A stretch of DNA of 64,000 nucleotides from Piezodorus guildinii. Lineage: Eukaryota > Arthropoda > Insecta > Hemiptera > Pentatomidae. Where the stretch lies: positions 103,260,563 through 103,324,562 of the forward strand of contig CM041297.1 in the NCBI GenBank assembly GCA_023052935.1. The letters are read 5' to 3'. The position numbers were made by a program, and so were the translations under genes. Of this stretch, positions 11,944 through 21,857 are shown in pieces; the stretch's first letter is position 1; each line of letters starts with the position of its first letter. The notes under the pieces were generated by a model. The model did no database searches. It saw only the letters and a program-made list of their open reading frames with translations, and had not been told where the DNA came from.

Positions 11944-12560
11944 TTTTTAAAATTTATATTTTATTGAGTTTTACAATTGTATATACATAAATACAACAAG
12001 TAAATGTGTTGAATTACAATAAAGGGCGTGAAAAGGGTTGTGAAGAAACTACCCAGTGGTAGAACTTCGATGTCTATTTAAGTTAGTAGGTCCCGAGGCC
12101 ATCTTCTTTTCAATCGCCTCGGAGGGTTATGAGGTTGATAGGTTGCGAACAAGAGGGCTTATGTGGGTTGTGAGTTTGGAATTGTGGTATATCTGGCACG
12201 AGAAAGGTCTGCAACAAATGGGATATTAAGGTCGTTATGGATGATTTTATCTGTGACGAAGTAAGGAGCATTTAAGATTTTGCGAAGGATTTTGGATTGG
12301 ATCCGGGAGGAATTAGATGGTTTAGTAGAGCCCCAAAGCTCGATCCCATACGTCCATATGGGCCTGATAATGGTAACATATATGAGCTTTTTGTATTAGA
12401 GGTGAAGTTTTAAATGTTTGTCAAGTAAGTGTTGCAGTAATCTGTATCTACGAGCAGTTTTCTTGTCGTTTAAGTCTTATATGAGCATCTAATACAAATC
12501 CGATACCTAGGACTCCATCTTGACAGACGTCTAACTTGGAATCCTCATCCTCATGAATTC
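11944..12560 (-). pseudogene. J2 Jockey-like LINE, RT C-terminus and 3' UTR
   Basis: Read on the minus strand, the RT thumb region is clear: RRYRLLQHLLDKHLKL, then YVTIIRPIWTYGIELWGST, KILRKILNAPYFVTD, IHNDLNIPFVADLSRARY and the terminal NPPRRLKRRWPRDLL, followed by a stop. This order is diagnostic of Jockey-clade ORF2 C-termini. Internal stops and small gaps show it is dead. The 3' UTR ends ATTTACTTGTTGTATTT..ACAATTGTAAA..CAATAAAAT, the J2 signature also seen at 30595-30671, 33812-33872, 48895-49275 and 50690-51190. The element is 5'-truncated; its A-tail is nearly lost. Confidence 0.8.
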
Positions 12561-13540
12561 CTGAGAAATTCCAAAATCATTCAATACAAGATAATATTCA
12601 TCACTTATAACTAATTTATCAGTAATTACTGTCAAGTAATTAAGTAGGTAATGCTTGAATTGTTAATATATGTAAGGTTTATTTATTTTATTTTATTTTT
12701 TTTTCAATTCTAAATAAATCCACTAGATTCTATTAAATCTCACTAGTTTCTACTCTTGCATACAGAACAATTATTGTGCTAAATTAAAATATGTTTATCT
12801 AGTTATAAATTCAATCAACTAATTTAATCAATCATTTCTAATCAATAAATAAATCGCAGAATGAAAAGCATCTAAATCACTAGTGCGGAAAAAATTCAAA
12901 TTTAATAACTGAAGGTTTTCATCCAAAAATTCCAATGCGCTTCAATTAATAATTGAATGGAAATACTAGAATTTAGATTATAACTTTTCATTTGATTGAA
13001 TTTTTTTAGTTTATTTGATTAATTTGAAAAAATATTAATTTTAATTATAAATTCTCTTTGATATAAAGTGCACTGTAAATAGTTGTGCTATCTTATTCAT
13101 GGTTTCATGTAATATTTAATTATTTTAATTGATATATATATTTCTGTATCATAACGAGGCATACGTTTACAACGTTTCGGGGCGTTTTTTCTTCTTTAGT
13201 GCAATCCTCTTTTAGAAATTTTGTCCAACGATAGTGACCTTCTTTGTTGTTGACGTCTCTAAGGAAAAAAAAAATCTTTGTCTAAAGAACTAAAGATACG
13301 CTTATGCTTAATTGTATGAGTGTTTAACTTCCATTTTAAGCTATTTTAGGCTGTCCGAAAAACAATTTAGGAATATAGTTTTTGAATAATTATCGCATTT
13401 TCTAGTAATCAAAATTATCAATGATTTACTTACAATAAATTCCGGTCTGCGTGTTAGCAACTTTTCCATAAATTCCTTTTAGCGTGTGTGGACAGAAAGT
13501 GCTAGTTTTTTTCGGCTAATAATAGAACGGATTTCGTGAT
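12561..13540. other. AT-rich sequence with a possible decayed Penelope motif
   Basis: No gene. On the minus strand near 13168-13202 the string CCCCGAAACGTTG follows CTAAAGAAG, resembling the Penelope-type motif, but the intervening stem is lost. Confidence 0.3.
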
Positions 13541-13641
13541 TTTTTTTTTTTTTAGAGGTCGTTTAGAGAGCGAGAAACTAAAATTCGAGTTTTTTCATCT
13601 TTCTGGTGAAGTCTTTCCCCGAAAGTTCTCGTACATTTGTT

Positions 13642-13930
13642 CTAGAATTTTCTTCTATCGATTTCGCTGAACATCTTCATGAAGGGAAGTTGTTTTACAT
13701 CCTGCTTAGTCTTCCAGGCTGAACTCTCTCTCCCCAAATTTTTAAACCACCGTTGATTGATGCAGTTACTAATACTGCGTTTGTCCTTCACTTCGTTGCT
13801 GTTTCTGGCTGTTTGGTACCCTTTTTGCCTGAGTTTAAAGCCGTAAAATAAAACTTTATGAAAATAAGACTGAATTTTTTTCAATTAGTAAAATGCTACA
13901 AAAGTTTAAAAAAACATTTGATTTATTTGT
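13642..13930 (-). pseudogene. Mariner-like transposase N-terminal remnant
   Basis: The minus-strand peptide HKVLFYGFKLRQKGYQTARN...ISNCINQRWFKNLG resembles the N-terminal helix-turn-helix of mariner transposases (...A.RNIN...V....QRWF..F). It aligns along its length with the remnant at 29050-29440 (-), which also has a mariner catalytic-type motif. The downstream part (WKTKQDV...KMFSEID) ends at a stop near 13642. No catalytic triad is present and no terminal inverted repeats were found. Assignment comes mainly from the sister copy. Confidence 0.5.
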
Positions 13931-14440
13931 AAGAGAATTATTTATTTATTAACATTAAGGCTCTTCAACCACTAGGGTTATTTTAGCGCTAAATTCAAAT
14001 TACCAAAATTGTAGTGAAACAAGTTTTAGAGAATTAAATAAAGATATTAGAATATCTCGAACATTATCTAACATTTTTTGTTTTTTAAATTCTATAAAAG
14101 TTGGAAATTTCGTTTTGGTAAGAAAGTAGTTTTGGTAAAAGGATAATTATGTATCGAAATCCACACAAATTAATAATTTAGCAAACGTAAACAGTTTATT
14201 TATTATGGATTATTTTCCGGAGAATATCTAAGATTTTAACTTTTATTAATTGTGGACTTCTAATGTTCCGTACAAAAGCCACTAATAGCATTGAGGAATT
14301 TTATTAGTAGTTTAGGATTCTATTGGTAACACAACTGAGATCTTAAGGAGTCCTTAACTGTGAGTACGTACAGAAACCATTTCGCTTTGTCAATTACCTT
14401 CGTATTTCCTTTCCTTAACAAGGATCGCCGTATATAACCC
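13931..14440. other. AT-rich sequence, nothing recognised
   Basis: No gene or shared repeat seen. Confidence 0.35.
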
Positions 14441-14705
14441 TTCACGCCGTTAAAACAAACAGGGCAATTATTTCCGCACCATCACTACCCCATTGGAAAG
14501 GAGACACATGATGACCAGGTGTGCTGTGCTCTCACCGGTCGTTGAAGTGACTATCGCGGTGTCATTAGCGCCTTGTCCCCTTTGGGTAGTGTCGCGTAAC
14601 ATCAATCAGGGGGTATTCTTATCTGGTTGCGTGGTGGCAGCTGCTCCCACGGCAGTCACACCTCGTGATTAAGTACCTGCAGAATGTGATTGTATCATCT
14701 ACCTT
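14441..14705. other. GC-richer, ORF-poor segment
   Basis: Markedly richer in G+C than its flanks, with an E-box-like CAGCTG near 14639 and no long frame on either strand. Not repeated elsewhere in the window as far as I can see. Candidate conserved noncoding (regulatory) element. Confidence 0.3.
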
Positions 14706-14809
14706 CTAGGGCCACCAGTCAGCAATGTTTTTTCATATAACATGTGTTTATTTATTTACTTTTTTCGCTTTCTTGTATGGGAAATATGTTAAGTTGGTGG
14801 AGATTGAAG

Positions 14810-14965
14810 AAAAAGTCATAAACTTAAGGAAATTAATTGTTCCTACTTATATGTTATTTCATGAAAACAGGTGTTTCCTTTGAAAATAAATAAATCCTCA
14901 GTGGAAGGCTTTCATATTACTTTTACTGCTCGAATTCTACTCATATCCTATCCTTATAATTCACA
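14810..14965 (+). repeat. R3 direct repeat, left copy
   Basis: Aligns with 15625-15780: AAACTT..GGAAATTAAT, ACTTATA, AACAGGT.TTTC, AAATAAA, then TTTCATATTACTTTTA and the CGAATCC-like end. Spacing is about 815 bp, same orientation. Noncoding. Confidence 0.55.
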
Positions 14966-14984
14966 GGCGTTCCGAAGCAATGTG

Positions 14985-15162
14985 TGACTTGTATAGAGTG
15001 TCTCTCTCAATAAAACACGTGATTGAACACTGCTCCAAGTTTTAAGAACTGCTGCATAAATTCAATTTACCTAGATCGCTGAGAGAGAGCTTAAAGGATT
15101 TTGGTGAAAAATTAGTTCACTAACGAGGTTTATCAAGGAATGGCATCTGCTCTTGAAACTAT
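14985..15162 (+). pseudogene. LINE C-terminal (RNase H/gag-knuckle-like) remnant
   Basis: The frame reads AMCDLYRVSLSIKHVIEHC, then KFNLPRSLRESLKDFGEKLV, matching the C-terminal tail of RNase H-bearing LINEs (C..C...LT..HI...C..., then a leucine-rich end). Stops interrupt it, and the second Cys of CDxC is Tyr. A poly(A) run begins right after the last residues, so this is a 5'-truncated retrotransposed copy. It is a different family from J2. Confidence 0.6.
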
Positions 15163-15163
15163 G

Positions 15164-15248
<85 letters not shown>
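15164..15248. repeat. Poly(A) followed by (AT)n
   Basis: About 32 A residues pass directly into about 27 AT units. The A-run is the tail of the preceding LINE remnant. The AT run probably grew from it. Confidence 0.85.
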
Positions 15249-15251
<3 letters not shown>

Positions 15252-15299
15252 TGGTGCTAATAACCAAGAGGTTGAGCGCCTATTCCAATACCCTAATCC

Positions 15300-15420
15300 T
15301 CCTTACTATCCTAAACTCTTCTAAAACTCTAATCCTCCTTATTTTGTCTCGAATTTACTCATTCATAATTAACCAGATACCATTTATTCTATTATAAGCA
15401 CCTTTCCAACACTAAACTAG
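15300..15420 (+). pseudogene. J2 Jockey-like LINE, short internal fragment
   Basis: The string CTCCTTATTTTGTCTCGAAT, then CTCATTCATAA and ACCATTTATTC parallels the LNAPYFVTN.LIHKDL.VPY coding segment of J2 at 50860-50925. Strongly decayed, with no open frame. Confidence 0.45.
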
Positions 15421-15624
15421 TTTCAATTTTATGTATTTTTTCAAGCTTATTATTACTTTTTTCTTCATTTTATTTAGTCTTCTTTGTAATTATCTATTTT
15501 AATTATGTTTACTTTACACATAGAAAGAATGATTTCTTATAGCTTTAATACTCAAATTGTGCCAAAAGCTTGTCTGGAAAAAAAATATACTACCAGAAAG
15601 CACAAGACTTACACAGAGAATGAA

Positions 15625-15780
15625 GAAAAAGCCACAAACTTTAGGAAATTAATAATTCATACTTATAGATTATATAATGAAAAACAGGTATTTCATTTTA
15701 AACTAAATAAAGATTTTGTGGAAATCTTTCATATTACTTTTATCTCTAGAATTGTCTTCGAATCCTTACAACCCTTATAT
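15625..15780 (+). repeat. R3 direct repeat, right copy
   Basis: Partner of 14810-14965. Followed by an A-run and (TA)n. Confidence 0.55.
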
Positions 15781-15782
15781 TT

Positions 15783-15851
<69 letters not shown>
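15783..15851. repeat. Poly(A) followed by (TA)n
   Basis: 16 A residues then about 26 TA units, the same compound form as 15164-15248. Confidence 0.85.
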
Positions 15852-15854
<3 letters not shown>

Positions 15855-16997
15855 GTCTAATTTTTAATAGAAATGTACTTATTTTTAGTTCATAAATAAA
15901 TATTAATATTATTTATATAAATATTTTTTCATTATTATCTACTTATTATTAATGTTTTTTTAGGTGAGTACCAGTTATTTTTACTAAAACGTTTTAAGGA
16001 GCTGGAGTAAGTACAATTATTTGTTAATAATTTTGCGTTATTTGTTTGTTTGTACCGAATGTTTGATTAATAAATAATTATCAGTTAGATTTTAGTTCAG
16101 ATGTTCGGTGATTTCAAACACTTAGGAAGAAAATGCCTTATAAAATTTATGAACAAATAAATAAAAATGAATCACCAATGTTTTTATATGTATTAATTTA
16201 ATATTTATTTATTTTATTTATATATCGACTGTTGAACCTTAAAAGTTTGCCGTCTCGCCAAAGGTCAAACAATACAGTAACATAATAGAATCACGTATTT
16301 GTCGGGCTGCTTGCACGTCTTGCCGTTCGTCAGCTGCGTTTGAGGGCTTCTTCCCAGGCCTCGTATAAGGGATAATAATAAAAATCACACCTTGGCGTTC
16401 GTTTGGATGTTACGTGCTGTACGTGACAAGTCCTTAAAATTAAATGTTACTGTCAGCGTGTCGCTGTAAAGTAATGACAGACTTCTGGTAATAATTCTTG
16501 CCGATTCCCTGTTTTTTTTATTTATTTATTAAATCGAGAAAAGACATTTTAATACCTCGAAACCTCATTTTTCAAACAATTAAAAAATATATTTGTATAT
16601 ACGTAGTTTTATCACAATGGAATGTCATTAGTTAATAAAATGGAAGTTGCCTTAGCACTCATGCTCAACACCACGTACCACGAAAAGGAACCATTTCCTT
16701 GATCCTTATGCCCATGACGAGTTTTATATTTAAGTACCTTGAAACATTTTGAAACTTCAAAATGTGTCAGGGATTTCCTAATTTTTCTTTATCAGAAAGA
16801 TTGTAGTCCTTAGAATTATGCTGCCGGGCTTTTTAAAGTATTCTATAGATTGAATATTCGTTAATGATTAACTGTCTACATTTATTTAATTAACATACCT
16901 TTCCGAATTAACATATTGCTTTCCTTTTTATGTATTAACAATATCATTATATCTTATCAAAATTATGGCCTTTTGTATATACCTATACATAGAATAT

Positions 16998-17035
<38 letters not shown>

Positions 17036-17205
17036 ATTGAACCATAAATTAGATGAGGGAAAAAAAAAAAAATCAAGATATGAAGACCTCTGATACGAAA
17101 AAAAAAAATCAGCCTGTTACCTGTACGAATTAACAAAAAATTCTAAAAAACAAAACAAAAATTTTAATAGAAATTAAACTAAATTTTAAATAAGCATAAA
17201 ATTCT
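15852..17205. other. AT-rich sequence with a 33-nt A-run
   Basis: No gene. Poly(A) at 17001-17033 may be the tail of a lost retrocopy. A GC-richer patch at 16240-16470 has no open frame. Confidence 0.4.
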
Positions 17206-17305
17206 CTAAAACGATTCATTGAAGTCGCTTTAGGAACAGTAGTGTTTTAACCTAGCAGTGGTGATTGGCCATTTTGCTTGAAAATTAATTTTATTGTTGC
17301 TGCTT

Positions 17306-17310
<5 letters not shown>
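17206..17310 (+). repeat. R2 repeat, left half (split by LINE)
   Basis: Matches the first half of 10274-10460 (ATTCATTGAAG, GTGGTGATTGGCC). The other half resumes at 21733. The last 13 bases (17298-17310, TGCTGCTTTGATT) are one target-site duplication of the LINE. Confidence 0.65.
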
Positions 17311-17364
<54 letters not shown>

Positions 17365-17578
17365 CTTACCCTCTGGTTTTATTTTCGAACAAAATACAAA
17401 TACAAATATAATATGTATAGCTGTCAGATTTGTCCTTCTGTTACCCGGAGGTATTCTAAAGAGGATTGCTATATGCGCTGGATGCACTAGTAATCTTTCA
17501 AGGGCTTCTTCTAAGCCTTTATTTATCCATTGCAAAATGGGAGGGACCATTCTTCAGGGTTTTGGCAATAAATTGAGT
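17311..17578 (-). other. LINE 3' UTR and poly(A) tail
   Basis: From the ORF2 stop to the TSD: roughly 215 bp of noncoding sequence then an uninterrupted A-tail. No AATAAA was noted directly before the tail. Confidence 0.8.
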
Positions 17579-20230
17579 TCAGACATAGTCCGAACTCCTT
17601 CCCTCGGCGACAACGTCAACGAGAGGTAGTGATCCTTGCCACCTCCCAGGCTTGGGTGGTGGGGTGATATCAGAAAATAATGGATTAGCACAGGCCTTCA
17701 GCCCATCAAAAAATTTAATGTGCCTCCGGCTGATATATTCAGGCACTGTTGGCAATACTAATTCCTGATGAAGGATATGGTTTCTGGCCCTCTGTAAGTT
17801 GGTACCTCTGACAATCCGCCGAAGGATGGAGTTCTGGAACGTCTGTAATTGTTTGAGAGTGGACTTAAACAGATGCCGCATCAAGGGCGCACCATAGAGC
17901 ATAGTCGGACGTATTATAGCCTTGTAGATCTGCTGAGGTGACGTGAGTAGATGATTAAGTCTATAGCTCTTTCTCCTGGCCAGTTTGAGTCGTTCCCGTA
18001 CGTGACTAGATAAGGTGAGGTGCCTATCTAGAGTGACGCCCAGGTAGAGGATTGAATTAGAGACTGGCAGTGTTTCTCCGTTCACTTTAAAATCAGTGGG
18101 CAAAGCGCTCTTCCCCTTCTGGAACGACATGACAATAGCATCTGTCTTCTTCGGGTTCACCCTAATGCCAATCTCCTTCAGCTCATCTACAATAGTGGTC
18201 GATGCTCCTTGTGCCAGGGTGAGAGCCCTTTTCGGTCTCATACTAGAAGCATAGATGCCAATGTCATCGGCGTAGGCTGCTACCAGTGCCATTGGGTGCT
18301 TCATTGAGATCACTTTTGCTGTAAAGATCACAAACAATAGTGGTCCCAATACAGAACCTTGAGGAACCCCACAAATGGTGTCCTTTGAAGTTGACAATTT
18401 ATCGCCTACCCTTACGACGAAGGATCTCCCGCTTAAGTAGCTTCTGATCAATCGGCATAATGAAGCTGGAAAACGATAGTCTTCCAACTGGCGAAGCAGT
18501 AACTCGTGGGATACACAATCAAACGCCTGTGTGCAGTCCAGCGAGATGAACGCCGTGGCTTCATTGTTCTTCGTCATACGCTCTATGGTGTGCCTTTGAA
18601 GTTTCACTAAATGATGATCGCAGGCTACGCCTCGTGAGAACCCGGTCTGTTCTGGTGGAATGATGGACTCCTCACTGCAGTGCTCTAGCAGATGGTGATG
18701 GATCAGCCTCTCGAACACCTTGCTCATATGCGAAAGGAGACTGATAGGCCGATAATGCTCTGGTGAGTCTCCATTCTTCCCAGGCTTAAGTAGCGGCACT
18801 ATGATCGCTTGCTTCCAGTCATCGGGGAAGTATGAGATCCGCATACAGGAGTTAAAAATGTTTAATAAGAAGGCTTTACCCCTCCGAGGTAGCATCTTCA
18901 ATAGTACATACGGAATATCATCCAGTCCCGAAGCCTTGTTACCCTTTGTGCGTCGTAGTACCGACTCAAGCTGTCCGAAGGTGGAGAATATCCTCTTTTC
19001 ATTAGGGGACGTTGGTCTTCCCGCAGGTAGTGTGGGAGCATTTAACAGCCGATCATCTTCCCTCGCCTTATAAGAATCGGCCAAGAGTTCAGCCTGTTCC
19101 TCAGGGGATAATAGGGTGCCACCTGATGTAAGGTGTACACTCTTCCTCTTAGTGACGTGTGACCTCACAAGTCTCCAGAACTGACGATGATCATCATGAG
19201 TCCTACGGAGTTGCTCGTGCCATAGGAAAGTCTTCCATTCACGCATGAGGCTGGCTATCTGCCGGGTCATCGCATTGATGGCCGGTTTCAAGCCGTAGTC
19301 ACAAGTTCGGTGGAAAATATTCCTCAGGTTGTTCCTTTGTGCAATGAGAGCAAGAATGTGGCTCGGTGGTTTCCTGAAGGCGTTTGGCTGAGGACTAAAC
19401 CTTGGTATGGTAAGATTGGCTGATACATGGATGGTGGTGGTGATATCCGAGATCGCCTTCTGCACCTCTTTAACAGTTCTTAAGTACTGTATCTTTGGTA
19501 GGGTATCATCCACACTAGCCCTATATCCTTTCCAGTCGGCCTTGTGGAAGAGGAACTTGCTCGCGGGTGGTGTTGCTGGAGTTCCCTCAAAGGCATATAG
19601 CACAGGCCGGTGGTCCGACGGTCCGTATGGGAGCGCTAGGCACTCAGTAACAGTGTAAAGGTCCCTGGTCAGGAGTAGGTCAAGTGTGGATATCCAGTCA
19701 GGTCGGGCCGCATGCCTAAAGGTGTGCACTCCGGGGTGGAAGACAGCCATCCTGGTCTTGGTGATATAGGTACCCATCGGATTGTTGCTACCGCACAGCC
19801 AGGCAGTGTGCCGGGCGTTGAAGTCCCCTAAGATGACAAACCGACTCTTATCCTGGGCGTGCTGCAGCAATAGCTTTATAGATGTTAATATAGCCTTGGG
19901 TCTCCTATAGACACAACAGAAAGTAAAACGTTGTTTTAATCGAACATCTACTGTGACTATATGAGTACCCTCTGTAGAAGCTACTGGGTTAGGTACCAAC
20001 CTCGATGGGATATCTCCTCGAACCAGAATCACTACGGCCTCGTTAGCCCCGGGTTGACAAGCCTCCCGGTATGCAATATACCCCTGAAAATACAGTGAAG
20101 CAGAGGTGGGTAGTATAGTGTCGGTCAGCGCCACCACCGATGGCCGGTGCTGCTGCAGGAGGAGTTCTATTTCAGCCTTCTTCAGTAGTAGGCCTCGAAT
20201 ATTATAGGAAATAACTAAGTGCTCAGTCAT
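17579..20230 (-). CDS. LINE ORF2: endonuclease-reverse transcriptase
   Basis: Intact 883-residue ORF. Residues 1-220 form an exonuclease-III-like (APE) endonuclease that nicks target DNA: ISYNIRG near 7-13, GDFNARH near 132-138, LDLLLTRD near 185 and SDHRP near 205. The position where a catalytic Glu is usual (..ET..) reads ALTDT, i.e. Asp37. Residues ~430-720 are the RT: HYRPISLLS, SLDCTQAFDCVSH, GVPQGSVLGPLLF and the catalytic YADD, followed by the thumb (YLGVTLD, IIRPTMLYG). There is no RNase H domain and no C-terminal RRLKRRWPRD signature, so it differs from J2. The start ATG overlaps the ORF1 stop as ATGACTGA (20223-20230), suggesting coupled or reinitiated translation. The RT copies LINE RNA at the nicked site. 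Activity is plausible only if Asp37 is tolerated and ORF1 is supplied elsewhere. Confidence 0.95.
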   Translation of the reverse strand: MTEHLVISYNIRGLLLKKAEIELLLQQHRPSVVALTDTILPTSASLYFQGYIAYREACQPGANEAVVILVRGDIPSRLVPNPVASTEGTHIVTVDVRLKQRFTFCCVYRRPKAILTSIKLLLQHAQDKSRFVILGDFNARHTAWLCGSNNPMGTYITKTRMAVFHPGVHTFRHAARPDWISTLDLLLTRDLYTVTECLALPYGPSDHRPVLYAFEGTPATPPASKFLFHKADWKGYRASVDDTLPKIQYLRTVKEVQKAISDITTTIHVSANLTIPRFSPQPNAFRKPPSHILALIAQRNNLRNIFHRTCDYGLKPAINAMTRQIASLMREWKTFLWHEQLRRTHDDHRQFWRLVRSHVTKRKSVHLTSGGTLLSPEEQAELLADSYKAREDDRLLNAPTLPAGRPTSPNEKRIFSTFGQLESVLRRTKGNKASGLDDIPYVLLKMLPRRGKAFLLNIFNSCMRISYFPDDWKQAIIVPLLKPGKNGDSPEHYRPISLLSHMSKVFERLIHHHLLEHCSEESIIPPEQTGFSRGVACDHHLVKLQRHTIERMTKNNEATAFISLDCTQAFDCVSHELLLRQLEDYRFPASLCRLIRSYLSGRSFVVRVGDKLSTSKDTICGVPQGSVLGPLLFVIFTAKVISMKHPMALVAAYADDIGIYASSMRPKRALTLAQGASTTIVDELKEIGIRVNPKKTDAIVMSFQKGKSALPTDFKVNGETLPVSNSILYLGVTLDRHLTLSSHVRERLKLARRKSYRLNHLLTSPQQIYKAIIRPTMLYGAPLMRHLFKSTLKQLQTFQNSILRRIVRGTNLQRARNHILHQELVLPTVPEYISRRHIKFFDGLKACANPLFSDITPPPKPGRWQGSLPLVDVVAEGRSSDYV

Positions 20231-21426
20231 AATGCTTAGCGATGATCTTCGTCAGCATCTTCATCATTTCTCGAACAGTTGCCATCATCTCTGCGAATTG
20301 GGCGTTGAATAGAGCATTGCTTGGATGTGCTTGTGTATTTAATGTGAATTGCGGTGTTGAGGAGTGAGCGGGTGCTGTCATTGGTTCAGCTTCTTCATGA
20401 TGCGATGTTGGGGATGTTCTCTGTAGCTGCTGCTGCTGCTGTTGCTGCCCGGCGGGTCCGCCAAGTAGTTCAGTGAAAGCCAAGTTAGGGTTGACTAGCC
20501 TACTTGTCTTACTTGAAGGGGCTGCTACATTTATAATTGTCCTCTTTCTCATCTGGATCAGTTCTTGCCGGCGGGGACACTCTTTGGAGGAGGCATGATG
20601 GGCTCCACTACAGTTGGCACATTTGATTGGTGCAAGTCGTGGGCAGCTTCTTTCTTCATGAGTTTGGGCGCACCGGGGCATTTTACTGTCCTCCCGCAGT
20701 ATTTCATGGTGTGCCCAAACTCTAAGCAGTTTCGACACTGTGCTGGGCATTTATCTTCTTTAAAGGGGGTTACCCTAAATCTAACCTGGTTCACATGGCG
20801 AAGAGCCTGTACATTTTCGATTTTTACCGTAGGCTCAGTGATGAGCAAGATGGCTTCAATCGGGTAGGTTACTTCTCCTTGTCGTTTGGTCAGGCGCTTG
20901 GCCATCACGAATCCTGGCAGCCTTTGTTTCACTTCAGTGGCGAACATATTTAAATCACTGTCAACATCGAAGCCATGAACCACAAACTTCTTTGTCCTCT
21001 TGGTGCCGCGAGGTGCATAGGTGTGGAATTGCACCTTATCATCACGACGGAATAGTTTTACCACGGCATAGTGATCGGCATCATTATCCAAGTATAACCT
21101 CGTCTCCTTTGCCGAGGTATTTGTAGTAAACTTTGTGATCTTCATTTCCAAGAGAGTCGCTCTGAGAATGGGTTGCGACAGTGGTGGCCTGATTATTACT
21201 GGTGGCGGTAACCTCTTTTGGGCTGATCATTGCCTGACTGAGTGGGAGCAATTGGCGCAAACTGGTTAGAGACAGGTGTCGGTGGAGGCCCGGCGACTGT
21301 CCTCAGTTTTTGGGAATTTTTCTTTGAAACTTGGACAAATCTCGCTTCATCAGCTCCACTTGACGGGCGCTTCTCGCCTCTAGCCTCTTCCATTATCATG
21401 GCCGTCGAAGTCGATGGTTCACCCAT
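20223..21426 (-). pseudogene. LINE ORF1 (gag-like nucleic-acid binding), frameshifted
   Basis: Three open segments in different frames make one ORF1: 21426-21196 (MGEPSTSTAM..., Ser/Pro-rich N-terminus), 21151-20558 (MEMKITKFTTNT..., RNA-binding core, VKLFRRDDKVQFHTY, then knuckle CRNCLEFGHTMKYC) and 20750-20223 (CAQTHEERSC, CANCSGAHHASSKEC, then a Gln-rich tail ending KHYD). The knuckles fit the Jockey pattern CX2CX4HX4C, CX2CX3HX4C and a longer third. The frame changes fall at or near short homopolymers, including a C-run near 20676, so sequencing error or young mutation are both possible. ORF1 normally coats LINE RNA. Confidence 0.85.
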
Positions 21427-21732
21427 ATCGCTAGATGGCCGCGTATAGGGGCAAAAACTCTTGTCAGCGCTACGCTGCCCGATTGGCTGTTAAAGATTAT
21501 TTCCACGGGATAAGTGTGGTCTTCAACAGCATAAGGCGCAAAGCTAAACAAGAGCTGACGTCAGAAAGTCTTCAAGCGGCAGTTCTTCTTACTTCTTCCA
21601 CTGCTCGTCCCTGCTACTTAATGCTAAGCGATAAGGTTTTGTGGCTTGTTACCACACAAAAATAATATTCACGAGTATCAACTAAATACCAAATTGAAAA
21701 TTGTGATTTTTCACTGTAACGATAATATTACG
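21427..21732 (-). promoter_or_regulatory. LINE 5' UTR with presumed internal promoter
   Basis: About 306 bp between the 5' TSD and the first ORF1 ATG. Jockey elements carry internal promoters here. The specific core motifs could not be verified by eye. The plus-strand frame at 21435-21665 is incidental. Confidence 0.6.
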
Positions 21733-21857
21733 TGCTGCTTTGATTAATTTATTGCTACACATATAAGTTAATTGCCTAAAAGGCTATATGAATCGTTTTA
21801 ATCTGATTAAATTATTTGGAAATAATAAACAATTTTGTAATAATTTGCAGCGTTTTT
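21733..21857 (+). repeat. R2 repeat, right half (starts with LINE TSD)
   Basis: Continues R2 after the LINE: the 13-bp TSD 21733-21745, then AATTTATTGC, ACATATAAGTT, GGAAATAATAAAC, ATTTTGTAAT and GCAGCGTTTTTG, parallel to 10357-10460. Confidence 0.65.

Larger units (their letters stand above)
17311..21732 (-). mobile_element. Full-length Jockey-type LINE (4.4 kb)
   Basis: Exact 13-bp direct repeats TGCTGCTTTGATT at 17298-17310 and 21733-21745 bound the insertion. Reading on the minus strand: a 5' UTR (21732-21427), ORF1 gag-like (three zinc knuckles, frameshifted), ORF2 (endonuclease plus RT) overlapping the ORF1 stop, a ~215-bp 3' UTR, and about 54 nt of poly(A) (17311-17364). Length, two-ORF layout, knuckle pattern and absence of RNase H fit the Jockey clade. 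Perfect TSDs, an intact ORF2 and a long A-tail indicate a young insertion. It interrupts repeat R2. Confidence 0.92.

Noticed and set aside
15140..15397. Open frame with long Lys and Ile-Tyr runs
   Set aside because: It is the translation of a poly(A)-(TA)n tract. Similar IYIYIY frames near 15505-15855, 27545-27799 and 35331-35574 are the same artefact.
18801..19073. Plus-strand frames inside the LINE (also 19407-19658 and 20565-20867)
   Set aside because: Antisense shadows of ORF1/ORF2.
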